A stretch of 60,000 nt of DNA from Tubulanus polymorphus. Its lineage: Eukaryota > Nemertea > Palaeonemertea > Tubulaniformes > Tubulanidae. The stretch is taken from the NCBI RefSeq assembly GCF_964204645.1, contig NC_134029.1, positions 7,150,001-7,210,000 of the forward strand, in the 5' to 3' direction. Of the stretch, positions 33,607-48,165 are shown in pieces. Position numbers and translations under genes: made by a program. Each line of letters starts with the position of its first letter. Positions within the stretch are counted from its first letter, which is position 1. The notes beneath the pieces are model-generated. The model did not search any database and was not told the origin of the DNA. It saw nothing but the letters and a program-made list of their open reading frames with translations.

Positions 33607-34739
33607 GCTGGCGATCCGAAAAGGGCGAATGTTCCTCTCCTCGATTCACTCAGTTCGAATCCGTAAAATATGCGTTGCAGAATATCTTAATATGTCATCG
33701 TTTATTCAAAGTTGATCGGTAATTGTGAGTTTTTCGATGTACTTTTTATTTAGAACAAAGGTTCCTTTATGGAGTATTTTCATTTTTTGCAGTAATCTTA
33801 AAAGCTGATTCTAGGATTCGAACCCAATTACCAATTTTTAAGAGCGTTTCCGGAACTGGACGATGGTTGAGGAAGATTCTCTCCACAAGATTTATGATTT
33901 GGTAATTCATCTATTTTTCACTGCATTTTCAAGATTCTCCTTTTTTAATGTAGCGAAACCTCTACAATATGTAGTTTCCCAATAAAGATGACGTCGATAG
34001 GGATAGAATACATGCTTCTAAAAAGATATCTTAATATTTTATAGACATGATAGGCCTAGAGAAAAGTGTGAACATTTTTGACAGCTTCTTCCCAACACTG
34101 ACGCCTAATAATAGTTGGCCCATGGGTTTGGGTTCGAGACCCTCATCATCATCATCATCATCATCAATTGTGAAGGATCTGTGGTAGGCTCCTTCGAGCC
34201 TGTGGTTATCCTCCTCGTTGTTTCTCATCTCGTTGATAGTCTTCCCGGTTTGGGGAAAGACAGAGACTCCCTTCTCTATTGGTTATTCAGTTAACGCGTT
34301 GAATTAGTAATTAAAATCAACATGATTGTTGTTAATCGTTAATTTTAGTAATTTTATACTCATGATAAGTAAAATGGTTTTTAACTCATTGATAAGTACT
34401 ATTGATTAGTAATTGGAATTTTCATAACTTTTACTAAAAACATTTAATTAAATTTGACGAATTGGTTAACAATGATTGATTGAATGATTACTCGAAAATT
34501 ATTAGATACATTTTTTGACGAAACCCTAGCAGTTTGGTACCCAGCTGTTAATCCGGCAACACCTGTGTGATTTGTTTCAGCCTATCCAAATCTAGGCGCA
34601 CGGGGTAGTAAACCACCCCACCGGCACGCACCCTGGATACACCATTCCAGCTAGGGTCGTCATCATCAGTTAGTTGTTAGTATGAAAATCAATTTGTAAC
34701 TATATACTTCACCTCAAATTTCCGTATCTAAGAAAAACG
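33607..34739. other. Spacer upstream of ALDH7A1, with (TCA)n tract
   Basis: The ALDH7A1 promoter should lie just above 33,606, but no TATA box stands out. A (TCA)8 tract at about 34,143-34,166 follows a box B-like GGGTTCGAGACC at 34,130-34,141. It may be a SINE tail or a repeat 3' end, but no matching box A is visible. The part at 34,500-34,700 (CCGGCACGCACCCTGGATACACC and CATCATCAG) could be LINE 3' UTR. I cannot decide this from one copy. Confidence 0.4.
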
Positions 34740-36288
34740 TAAAATAAAATAAAATAGTCTAGTATAAATACATTTTATCTTTCCAGAATTTATCAAGCCT
34801 TGATTTAAAACAGTCTGTGGAGGTGGCCGATACCACTTTTTCGGGGAGGGTGTTCCACATGTTTACTACTCTTTGAGTAAAGAACATCCTTCTAACTTCT
34901 TTTTTCGACCTTAATTTCTTGAGTTTCTTACTATGCCCTCTAAGTTGACGAAGGCTCACTTCAGGGGGTAACAGCTTTGAGGTGTTGACATTATAGTGCC
35001 CACTTATATAATTATATGTCATAATCATATCGCCTCTGTCTCTACGGTAAGAGAGGGTCGGCAGTTTTAGGTGTCTCAGTCTGTCTTCATACGACATATC
35101 TCTAAGGCTTTGAACCAGCTTCGTAGCCCTCCGCTGTACCTTTTCGAGTGCCTCTGTGTCCATTTTTAACCGGGGTCTCCATGCAGATATGCCGTACTTC
35201 AGTATTGGGCGTACTAAGGCCTTGTATAGTAGACAGAAAGTGCTAGGTTCCAAATAGGTGAAAGCTCTTTTTATTATCCCTAGCACCTTGTTCGATTTAT
35301 TTACTACGGCATTTGTTTGGTCTTTGAAGCTTAGCTTATGATCTATTAGAACCCCAAGGTCCCTTTCAATGCTACTTCCGGCGATTTTAACGGTTTTTCC
35401 TTCTGATATCATTGTGTACTCATACGGTCTGTCATTTTTGCCAAAATGCATAACTATACATTTCTCTGGATGGAATTGCATTTGCCACTTTAATGCCCAC
35501 TCACTTAACATATTCAGATCATGTTGAAGGATGTTCCCATCATTATCATCTCTAATTACCCTGAATATTTTTGTGTCGTCAGCATACATCTTCATTGTAC
35601 TTTTGATGCCACTAGGTAGATCATTGATATATATCACAAACAGCAATGGGCCTAGAACGCTACCTTGAGGGACTCCACTGGTTACAGTTTTCCATCCAGA
35701 TAAATCACCGTCGATACAAACAGCCTGTTTTCTATTGGCTAGGAAGTCACTGATCCAATCGAAAAGTTTTCCCCTTATTCCGTAATTTTCTACCTTCTTG
35801 AGCAGTCTTTTATGTGCGACCTTGTCAAAGGCTTTTTTAAAGTCAAGAAATACCACATCAAATGTTTCGTTGTTGTCAAGATAAGTCGTCCAGTCATTTA
35901 GGGTTTCAACTAGCTGTGTATTGGTCGATTTACCCTTAACAAATCCATGTTGATCAGGTGAAATTATATTATTATCAAGGAGATGTAACATCACCTTGTC
36001 CCTCACGATCGACTCCATTACTTTGCATACACAGCTGGTTAGACTCACTGGCCTGAAGTTTTCAGCCTTACTTTTAGTGCCTTTTTTATGTATCGGCTTC
36101 ACGTGGGCCTCTTTCCAGTTCCCAGGTATCTTACCAGCTTTCAGGGTCTTATCAAATAGGTGGGCAAGACTTACCGAAAGCGTATCTGCTGCCTCATGTA
36201 AAATCCTGGGGTGTATTTGATCGGGACCCATTGCTTTGTTTATGGGAAGTGCTTTAAGCTTCTTTGCCACGGTTTCTGGAGTTATCTC
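34740..36288 (-). mobile_element. 5'-truncated CR1-like non-LTR retrotransposon, reverse transcriptase intact from mid-domain
   Basis: An uninterrupted frame of 509 codons (36,288 to the stop at 34,756) encodes most of a reverse transcriptase and its C-terminal region. The blocks occur in the standard order: SKAENFRPVSLTS, HGFVKGKSTNTQLVE, VVFLDFKKAFDKV with the first catalytic Asp, GVPQGSVLGPLLFVIYINDL, and the catalytic KMYADDTKIF. The C-terminal LEKVQRRATKLV and MSYEDRLRHLKLPTLSYRR are characteristic of the CR1/L2 group. The endonuclease and ORF1 are missing, so this is a dead 5'-truncated copy, but the lack of stops or frameshifts suggests recent insertion. Just after the stop lies an ATTTT/TTTTA-type run (34,739-34,756) that may be the 3' end. 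The frame starts without ATG. Confidence 0.93.
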
Positions 36289-36322
36289 TCATTTTTTTGT
36301 AGTGCCGTTATTTTTTTCAGAA

Positions 36323-36547
36323 ATGATACGCAAATTACGGAGGACACCGAAACATCAAATTTACTTTGTCACATTTCTTGGCATTCTCAGTGGTTTTTAC
36401 ATCTGGAATCCGGCTCTCAAGAAATACGCAGACGAGCAGGCATTGCAGAAGGACAAAGATCAGCAGCTACAGCAACACAGTGAAGAATCAAAGATCAGTT
36501 CAGATCCACCGAAAGTTGCAGTGAAGAAAGCTCCTAGCACTCAATGA
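36323..36547 (+). CDS. PIGBOS1: PIGBOS1-like mitochondrial outer-membrane microprotein (74 aa), first ORF of an apparent bicistron
   Basis: The ATG sits two bases behind a strong acceptor (TTATTTTTTTCAG at 36,308-36,320). The frame encodes a basic N-terminus, one hydrophobic helix (IYFVTFLGILSGFYIW, residues 13-28), then PALKKYADEQ and a charged coiled tail. The order RR-x-hydrophobic-GI.(S/G)G.YI..P....YA.(D/E)Q matches human PIGBOS1 closely. PIGBOS1 is a 54-residue outer mitochondrial membrane protein that contacts the ER and tunes the unfolded-protein response. The window protein has a longer Lys/Ser/Pro tail. The frame ends TGATAA five bases before a GTGAGA donor at 36,553. A second small frame starts in the next exon. 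A leader exon must lie upstream, beyond the LINE. Confidence 0.75.
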   Translation: MIRKLRRTPKHQIYFVTFLGILSGFYIWNPALKKYADEQALQKDKDQQLQQHSEESKISSDPPKVAVKKAPSTQ

Positions 36548-36640
36548 TAACGGTGAGAATTAGATGCTTCATTTAGCTTGACTAAAATTTACCTGGACCT
36601 TAGAAATGAATAAATTGAACTTTATTTTTTCAATGCAGAG

Positions 36641-36811
36641 ATGGTATCCCCGATAGTAAAGGTAGCCGGTATTATGTTTGGTCTGTCCGGGGTGTGTATG
36701 CTCTACGTGAAAGTGATATCGCCAATGAATAAACAACGCAAACAGAAAACATTGGAGGATGAAGTGAATGAATTTTTGAAGAAGAAAAAGGTCGGCAATT
36801 GCGCGGATTAA
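36641..36811 (+). CDS. UQCC3/Cbp4-like single-pass microprotein (56 aa), second ORF of an apparent bicistron
   Basis: The exon starts at 36,639 after CAATGCAG. The 86-bp intron 36,553-36,638 joins it to the PIGBOS1-like exon, leaving only 7 nt between the first stop codon and this ATG. The product has a hydrophobic helix (VAGIMFGLSGVCMLYVKVI, residues 8-26), then SPMNKQRKQKTLEDE and a Lys-rich tail. The layout helix-(V/I)(T/S)P-basic-RKQ..L.E resembles vertebrate UQCC3, an inner-membrane assembly factor for respiratory complex III (bc1), but overall identity is low and I cannot exclude another small mitochondrial protein. An AATAAA follows at 36,863-36,868. Confidence 0.6.
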   Translation: MVSPIVKVAGIMFGLSGVCMLYVKVISPMNKQRKQKTLEDEVNEFLKKKKVGNCAD

Positions 36812-36862
36812 TCTAAAAGACTTTTTATATGCATAGCCTTCCATTTTTGTATAGTATAGGAA

Positions 36863-36868
36863 AATAAA
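36863..36868 (+). promoter_or_regulatory. Polyadenylation signal of the microprotein bicistron
   Basis: AATAAA 52 bp after the second stop codon. There is none between the two frames, which supports one shared 3' end. Confidence 0.75.
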
Positions 36869-36958
36869 TTGTGTACATAAGACAAATAGCTTAAATAATG
36901 ACTTTGGCAATGTCCATGTCACTTATGTCTATTTCAGCTTTGCTTGAGAGGACATCCT

Positions 36959-37165
36959 GTGGCCTAGCTCAGTCAGTTTTGGTAGTGCATACCTGATATA
37001 CTACGGTAGGTCTTAAAGATCAGCACCAATGGGCTGCTGAACTAAAACATTGATTTCTAACCAGAAATGGAATCTCTGACTATGGGGCCTGGCCAATAAT
37101 TTCTAGTGAATGCTGGTTGTATGTCAGTCTTGTTGGGTTTTCCTGAGCATCGGATTATCAAAGTC
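36959..37165 (+). mobile_element. tRNA-derived SINE
   Basis: The head GTGGCCTAGCTCAGTCAGTTTTGGTAGTGCATACC has a clear box A-like TAGCTCAGTCAG with the D-loop pattern of a tRNA. Box B is degenerate (GGTAGGTCTTAAAGATC). The head is followed by about 130 bp of non-tRNA body (AATTTCTAGTGAATGCTGGTTG and on). It cannot fold as a working tRNA. The SINE family is not identified and the 3' end is approximate. Confidence 0.6.
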
Positions 37166-38159
37166 AAATGGAATTACTATTGTAAAATAATTGGTTCATA
37201 AAACATAAAGTTCGTGGTATTATTGATTATTGATTTTTATTTTCGTACAATTACCATTCATTTGTACAACTGAACGTAAACCGTTAAAACCCTATAAGCC
37301 AAAATACATCTAGTCGAAGTCTATTCAACTTGACGGGTCATCTTCATTCGGTATTAGATCACCTTAGTAGTTTTCATAATGCCTGAGCCTGCAATGAAAT
37401 GGAACACTGATGTGTATTCAAAAACCTTTTCAACGGGTGGTATGTGTGCGCATGAAAAAAGAGGAGTTTCTCTGTCCTGGTACAGGAGGTATTACGAATT
37501 ACAGCAACTTCACATCATAAAGAGGTGCTGGATTATGTCTTTGGGTGTAGAGTCCACTAGACTCTATAGTCTATAGCGGTAATGCCAGGACCAACAAAAA
37601 CGGTATAGATTTTTGCATTTTTTTCACAATGAAAAACAGAAGGGACAGAAATAATGTTCTACAGGTTCAAGTGGATTACCAAATAGACTGGTACTACTAT
37701 AGGCAGGATCTACTGTACACCACAGTAAATTACTGTTTCAATCAGGCAACACTAAAAAATCATCAAATACAAAGCTTCATACACAAAAGGATAAGACTCC
37801 TAACTGGGTAAAATTATAGACTACGGTAAAATTCAGATGCCTGTTGTACAGTCATGGCTTATACATTTAAGACCAGTCTAAGACCAGCCTGGTCTAAAGC
37901 CAATCTTTTAACTTAAGACTAGTCTTCGGGGGCCGGTTCCATAGTCATGGCTTAGACTTAGACCAGTCTAAGACCATCTTAGTTCTATAGCTAATCTAAC
38001 AGCTTAAGACCAGTCTTAATATTTAAGACCACTTTTAGACTTAAGTCTCGACTATGGAACCAGTCCCTAATTTAAGACCAACCTTGGACTCGAGCCACAA
38101 CTGTACAACTAGGCCCTGGTCCTTGTGTAGACAAGGTTACTACCACTTTCTACCACTCC
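37166..38159. other. Spacer between the microprotein gene and the UTP18 3' end
   Basis: No gene recognised apart from the nested repeat at 37,842-38,118. Two short open frames (37,379-37,576 and 37,629-37,811) have no recognisable content. The UTP18 3' UTR must end here. Confidence 0.5.
37842..38118. mobile_element. Nested pair of related hairpin MITEs rich in TAAGACCAGTCTTA
   Basis: The inner element (37,928-38,067) has ends GGGGCCGGTTCCATAGTC and, reversed, GGGACTGGTTCCATAGTC. It splits an outer element whose ends are GTTGTACAGTCATGGCTT and, reversed, CCAGGGCCTAGTTGTACAGT. Both are full of TTAAGACCAGTCTTA-type palindromes. The arrangement shows one family member inserted into another. Confidence 0.75.
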
Positions 38160-41100
38160 TTACCTATAACTTTCTCCTAAACCCTTTTTAGTGGTGACTG
38201 CAAGAAATCCGCTATTCGGTGAAAAATCAACGCATGTCGGCACATATTTTCTCGCCGCCAAACTGAACTCCGTCCTGTGGCGATCATTGATAGGTTTATC
38301 CGGGAAGTTCGCAAAGGCTGTCATCGTGGGAAAATGAATCTGAAAATGGTACGAATATGGATGTTAAGTGTACCTATACATACAGGTCGTTTTAACGAAA
38401 AGACTAAGACTATTCGAGTCACCCGATGCGCTCGGTCCTGAACTGAATCTTCTGCCTTGATGGATTAGTCATAAGATGACGACAGGCTTTACGATATTAT
38501 ATTTAATCCGATGAATTAAGGCCAGTCAGAAGATTCACGCCGTTCAAGAATTGGACTCTAAATAACTTAACAACAATCTACGTGATAGAGATGTTTTTTT
38601 GGAGATAACATGACATTTCTCGACATACCAGTTTAATAGCCTTCACTGTACTACTAGATCCGATTGCTAACAATTCGCACGTCGAATTAAATTTCATGAA
38701 GTCACAACTCGTCGTTAGATTTCCGATTATTCTCAAAGGTTTCGGCGATGACTGAGTTTGACAGGCTTCATAGTTGTAGACATTCACTATACCACTCGAA
38801 GAGCTGAAAAATCATCCAAAGATTACAATGATGAAAACAATGTGTTTTGATTAGCCTGGAATTCGATATTCTGTTTTGTGATTCAATATTCCATTTGAGA
38901 CGTATGATATTCATCTATTGCATAAAAAAATCTTGAATATAATCGTATTCAAGTGTACCGTAGTAAAACGCCCTGATTCGAAACAAATTTTGATCAAGTG
39001 ACTCTGAATGTGCTCGATAACCACTTGAGAGTTGTTTCTCTTTTTTACGCACAAAAAATATCAATATACTCACAAAATCAGAATAAACTATAGTTCATTT
39101 CGATGAGACTTCTATGATAAATTATAAGGGATCATTCATTTATTACGTATGCATAAGATTTGAATTTCTCAACCCCCCCTCTGTACGCAAAATCGGCCAT
39201 TTTTTCATATACATTAAGCATTACAGTACGCAATTGCACTGACCCCTCCCCCCTCCTTTAATGCGTACTTAATAAATGAATGACCCCTAATGAAACGTGT
39301 CCAGCTGATCTGAATCACTTCGATCCAGACTGGAAGACTTACCCGCATGCGAGATATTGTTGATTACTGGACACCGCTAACGACGTTCCTTTCACACATC
39401 CGTCGTCGCAGAATTTATGCACACACGATCTGTTGTTTACATCCCAGACGTACACTTCGCCGTCATCTCCGTGCGAGAACATTCGATCACCGCTCGGATT
39501 AAACGTTATCGCGTCGATTTGACCGTTCATTTTAAAACTGTCGATCAATTCTTTTGACTGTAGAAAATAAATCAACGCTGTTTACTGATGATAACAAAAT
39601 GATTATGACATTACAACAGTACGAACTGCTCAATTCAAATCTGACTGACTACGATAATTGTTAAACTTGAGTGCTTATTAAATTCTTTTTCTCCTACCCT
39701 AGAATTATAAACCATCCAACTCGGATATCGCTTAATAAGTCGGAAAAACTTTCACAGTCCAAAAACATTTGACTTTCGGTGGAGTCTACTGTATCAGAAT
39801 GGACCAGTTCGGTACAATTGAAAATTAATTTTAAGCTCTGATAAATCGAAGCAAAATATTACTATCGAATCAAATTTAAGTTTCATTCAAAGAAAGAAAA
39901 GTACATTTTCTATGTACCAGTATCAGGGTTGAGTTTCAAAAACAAAAAACAAAAATGAGCCCTTCAAGGGCACACTCACCTTCGCAGATATTAAATGAAT
40001 GTGTCCGTATGTGCCATGAAATGCTATGAACTTGCCATCCGGTGAAACTACAAATCTACCCATCGAACTACACGAATCCATTATCCCTGTAAGTAACAAC
40101 GTCCGTATTAGAGGCTTAAAGTGATTCCGTGAGGTGGAAAATGATCAAAGAAATTGATTTATCTGCATTGTACGAATAAGGAAACAAATTTCAAAAACTG
40201 CCTCCGGGGAGATTTGGTACTAATTTTATGACTGTGAAATTTAGTAGGCTAAACAGTCGAAGCTGGAAGTAGTAGCCAAACTGTCCGATCAGCCTACTAA
40301 ATTAACTAGCCCTACTAAATTAATATGCCACTGTTTGGACCAATGGAGAACATGGCGTTATAAAGAAATTGGTGTCAAAAAGAATGGTACAGGTATTTTC
40401 ATTGAATTTCATTTAAATTGGGCAAATTTGTTCTCTGAAAAACGTTGGCGTTAAGCGAGCAATGGCATAAAAAGGGATGGCATTATAACAGATTTTGACT
40501 GTATTAGATAAATACGTTTTTCTTGACATTATCGAGGGGTTTTGTTTCTAACTTCCGGGAGTTTTCTGATGATAAGATATCAGACAGCCTATGGTACCTT
40601 TTATCCTGGGTATCGTCAATAATTTGTCAGCCATCATGTCGTAACTGTAGAACGTTTTTTGTCGTATCGAGCCAAGAATCACTTGCTGGCCGCATTTTGT
40701 AAAACGAGCTGTTTTAATCGGAAATGCTTCGATTCTTAACTTCTTCAAGCTTTCATATGAAACACCCTTATAGAAATATATATATTATAAAATACATACT
40801 TTTATTGAACATAAAAGAGAATATATACGTATTATACAAACAAGAGGACTGCTCTTGATTTATGAATAAAATGGGTTGAATATGATACTTGTCCACTGTG
40901 TTTTGCGATAAATGTTAAACAGAATACACCAGAAAATTTTAATTTCACTTGCTTCAATATTTTACCTGTAATAGTTCAAAACCTGCTTCACCCGCTATCA
41001 ATCTGATGTGTAACGCCGGATGAAATTCCACAGATTCTAACGGCCGCTAAAAATGAACAACACATGCCAATTCATATAGTGAAAATTCCTTAGCCTTTTA

Positions 41101-42560
41101 TAATAAGCAAATAACAGCCGATAACGAAGTATCTCCACTTTTACTTACATGTTGTTTGGCAGTAAATCCAAAACTATTGTGCTGATTATAGTCTAAAGTA
41201 TGAGATGGTAACGAGACATCTTTTTCTAGATAATTATTAACAGTTCCCGAATCTTCTTCTATATTCTCTGTAAAATAAACGAATAGGGAACTTCAAAATG
41301 TTACTGTGTCAATCATTGAAGATCTTGGTGGAGGTACCAATGCTAAGTGCCCAGGGATACAACCGTACTGACTGCGCAAGGTTCGAATCCACAACCTGAC
41401 ATCCCCGAGTCAACTACCAACCACTCGCTAATTTGCATAACATTTGGGAACTCCTAGAGGGTTCACTTCACTGTAATGAAGTTCGACAAGAGTTTTACTC
41501 TTTCTAAACAGTGTTAAATACTAGAGGCTAATATTTACCATCCGCAGTTGTTTTAAACTCAGCCCAAGATGGGGTTCCACCGGTTACCTTTTCAAATCTA
41601 AAATAATCGAAACAACAAAAATGTAATACTTCATAACACTAATAATACATCAAAATAGTCATATAAACTGACCACAGTAACCCTCACCTAACTCTGACAT
41701 GACCAACTCAAACTTTTGACTAACTCTGACAAAAACGAAATCATTTTCTAACTTCTCAAGGTATTTTCCTATCCTTAAATCGGACTTCGCTTATTTTGTC
41801 GGTCCCAGTTTGTCAGAGTTAGGCAAGATTTACTGTCTAATGTCAAAAAGTACCTTTGCTTTAGACGCTTTTTATATGTCGAAACTGGAAGAATCTCCTC
41901 ATTTGGTTTCCGAACTTCAGAATATATTTTACTCTTTTGAACATTAACACTGAAAAATGATAAGATTTAGCAATGCTAACAATTACACACTGACATAAAA
42001 ACGACCAGTGCAAATTTTCTAATTCCCTCAACTACGCACTCATTCTATACTCATATATACAGCAGCACAGCAATCCAAGAACCCAATGTATAGGCCTATT
42101 CTTAACAACTTAGATACGGTACTAATACCTGAATACAGCTTTGTCATCATCATCATCATCCCACGCAGGTTTACGGTCAATAACACCAAGCCCCTCCAGT
42201 CTATTGCTCGATTCATCTTCTTCAGCTTCCTGTTAACATATTACAAAATAACTTCATTTTCCTGCCTAATTTTATGGTAGGTCTACACGATATCTACACC
42301 AACACTTGAAACCAGATATAAACTTAAACGCTTAGTATCACATTTACCTCTAGTCTCTCAACTAAATCATTAGAATCTCCAAATACTAGATCTTCCAAGT
42401 GACCATTTTTCTCTTCATCATCCTGAATCAACTGTAAATTGATTTGACGGATTCCTTTTTCAACAACTGGATTCACGTACGGATTTCTGCTGTTTTCTTC
42501 CTTGCGATATTTATTCATACCAGTCGATTTTTCGGACCACTTTCTTTTTGACACGTCCAT
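38160..42560 (-). CDS. UTP18: UTP18 (WDR50): small-subunit processome WD40 protein, complete, 11 coding exons
   Basis: Coding exons: 42,348-42,560; 42,129-42,229; 41,854-41,949; 41,539-41,597; 41,149-41,267; 40,966-41,046; 40,598-40,766; 39,980-40,086; 39,343-39,557; 38,629-38,803; 38,160-38,339. The product is 504 residues, against 556 in human. UTP18 is a nucleolar U3 snoRNP/UtpB component needed for 18S rRNA processing. Family landmarks are an acidic N-terminus with HLEDLVFGD, a KRLKQRFEKVTGGTPSWAEF segment, and WD40 blades such as LESVEFHPALHIRLIAGEAG, RFVVSPDGKFIAFHGTYGHI and DGEVYVWDVNNRSCVHKF. The end is VDFSPNSGFLAVTTKKG. The second exon carries an Asp run encoded by a GAT repeat. At least three MITE-like elements sit in its introns. 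Confidence 0.96.
39128..39288. mobile_element. MITE with GGGGTCATTCATTTATTA ends in a UTP18 intron
   Basis: The left end GGGATCATTCATTTATTACGTATGCA and, reversed, the right end AGGGGTCATTCATTTATTAAGTACGCA form about 26-bp inverted repeats around a C-rich and AT centre. It lies between the two coding exons at 38,803 and 39,343. TA(A) flanks both ends. Confidence 0.8.
40326..40503. mobile_element. Mariner-like MITE, copy 1, in a UTP18 intron
   Basis: It carries GCCACTGTTTGGACCAATGGA, TTTTCATTGAATTTCATTTAAATTG and CATTATAACAGATTTTGACTGTA. A second copy with the same order of blocks lies at 50,949-51,090. The reversed right end TACAGTCAAAATCTGTTATAATGCCA is a typical mariner/pogo-type terminus; the left end is less well preserved. 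Confidence 0.6.
41674..41836. mobile_element. Pogo/mariner-like MITE in a UTP18 intron
   Basis: The ends ACAGTAACCCTCACCTAACTCTGAC and, reversed, ACAGTAAATCTTGCCTAACTCTGAC are about 25-bp inverted repeats, with further ACTCTGACAAA copies inside. No coding capacity. Confidence 0.7.
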
Positions 42561-42659
42561 TTTATGACTATGAACTTGAAGTTTAATACAATCTATAACT
42601 GAAACACATCGAATAACAAATCAGTTACCAGCACATCTTCAGTAGATACATTCTAGGCT

Positions 42660-43058
42660 GTGGTTATTTAACCGGATCCAGTCACCGACTTCTGAAGATA
42701 TTTTGCCGAATATCGTCTCTAATTGGCTGATTTACTCTGCTCATGCGACTTAGAAAATTCGAAGGAAGTGTTGAGAACAGAATTTGAGAAAATAGAGTGG
42801 ATAGAGCGAGACTCGAACCCGGGCCAGTAAACTACTAGCGCAGCGTCTCCCCACTAGCACTAGACCACTGAAAACTACCCAAATGTTTTACCTAACCCTC
42901 TATCCCTAGCTGTGAACCGGAACCCTCTTGACACTAACCCTATTGAAACCCAGACCCTAAAAACCCGGTTAAATGATTTTTTTTGTTATATAATATTTGG
43001 ATCCGGCAAAATATCTTTTATAAGTCCATAACCGGATCCGGCTAAATAACCATTTCCT
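42660..43058 (-). mobile_element. Composite element, copy 2: tRNA-like SINE module between terminal inverted repeats
   Basis: The left arm begins GGTTATTTAACCGGATCC and the right arm, reversed, GGTTATTTAGCCGGATCC; both continue to GATATTTTGCCG, about 48-52 bp. The tRNA-like head on the minus strand (about 42,806-42,872) reads CAGTGGTCTAGTGCTAG (box A) and GGGTTCGAGTCTC (box B), nearly the same as copy 1. The flanks ACATTCTAGGC (42,649-42,659) and ACATTCTAAGC (43,059-43,069) look like a target-site duplication. It lies upstream of the UTP18 start codon. Confidence 0.78.
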
Positions 43059-43069
43059 ACATTCTAAGC

Positions 43070-44086
43070 AGTTGAAAGTTGAAGGTTATGCCTTGGCGTG
43101 TTGACCGACTGGCACGGGGCACACCACCAACACCAACGGCAACAGGCCTTTGAATTGGCTACTTTTGAATCGTTCAAATCTAACCTAATGTTGATGTCAA
43201 TTGAATTAAGTAGTGCAGAGATATATATTCGACCCTCTGCAAATATATCCTGTCGTAAGCGGACCACTTATTTAAGATTTTACGGTCAGTGGCCGCAATT
43301 TTTAATGAAAGTGTGCGATATTAGAAAAAAGACAAAATTGTTTACTGGTTCTCCCTAATCTACGGATTACATCAATGATACAGACTCGGACCATTAAGAA
43401 TTACAACACGGATATGCGAAGTCCAGGAATAATCATATTACCAAGTTAACTACAAAAAGCTGCAACTGTTGTAAATTACATAAATGATTTAACCCAGGCA
43501 TTATGGTTAAATTGAAAACTCCCCTTACTTGGCCTATAGCAGATTAAATTTGCCATGTGGAAATCCCAGCTAGTGGTACCTACACTTCTTCACTTTTGAA
43601 CATTATTCCAATGGTCCAAATTCGCAATTATGCTCAAATCTGCTGAATGCTGTTTTAGACCTCTAACGTTCTCATTCTAGAGCACAAAGAGTAATATACA
43701 ATCGTATTGTAGGTATTCCACTGTGCCAGTGACTGCTGTACATGCACATGACTTGTATATGCATATTTTGGTGCCATCAGAAAAAATTCCACATATCCTG
43801 GAGAGTGATGTTCGACAAGTCCCAGGTTGATGGTAGGGTAGCAGTCACACATTATATGGCATTTCTGATCACATCAACTTTGGTGACGTCTCCGAAAGTG
43901 TTGGACATTGTTCGAGTGGAGATTTTCAAGAATATGAGCAGACACCTAAGTAAGAAATTCAGCTGACAAAGAGACTCCGTCCTTTCCGTTCAAATATCAA
44001 AATTCATCTATTGACAATACATCTATTTATTATTTACATCAAGAAACACGTCTTGCACGGCATTGAATGAAATTAAACATTGTAGA
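43070..44086. other. Spacer between UTP18 and PSMC3, no gene recognised
   Basis: Short open frames on both strands (43,098-43,358 and 43,655-43,966) show no domain and no splice partners. The PSMC3 3' UTR enters from the right. Confidence 0.45.
44026..44031 (-). promoter_or_regulatory. Polyadenylation signal of PSMC3
   Basis: TTTATT on the + strand (AATAAA on the gene strand), 56 bp beyond the stop codon. Confidence 0.65.
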
Positions 44087-48114
<4,028 letters not shown>

Positions 48115-48139
48115 TGCTTCTCTATGACTCCTATGAAAG

Positions 48140-48165
48140 GGGGCAATCGGGTTCGAATCCCACAT
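48140..48165 (+). promoter_or_regulatory. tRNA box B-like sequence just upstream of PSMC3
   Basis: GGGGGCAATCGGGTTCGAATCCCAC contains a perfect box B consensus (GGTTCGAATCC, 48,150-48,160) 36 bp above the PSMC3 start codon. No box A or acceptor stem fits on the left, so this is at most a tRNA 3' fragment or SINE remnant in the promoter or 5' UTR. Confidence 0.4.

Noticed and set aside
34031-34228. 65-codon minus frame with an Asp run
   Set aside because: The Asp run is a (TCA)n microsatellite read on the other strand, and there is no further support for a gene.
36236-36322. N-terminal extension of the PIGBOS1-like frame into LINE sequence
   Set aside because: The extension begins at a TTG, crosses the LINE edge and a strong splice acceptor. 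The ATG at 36,323 matches the family start.
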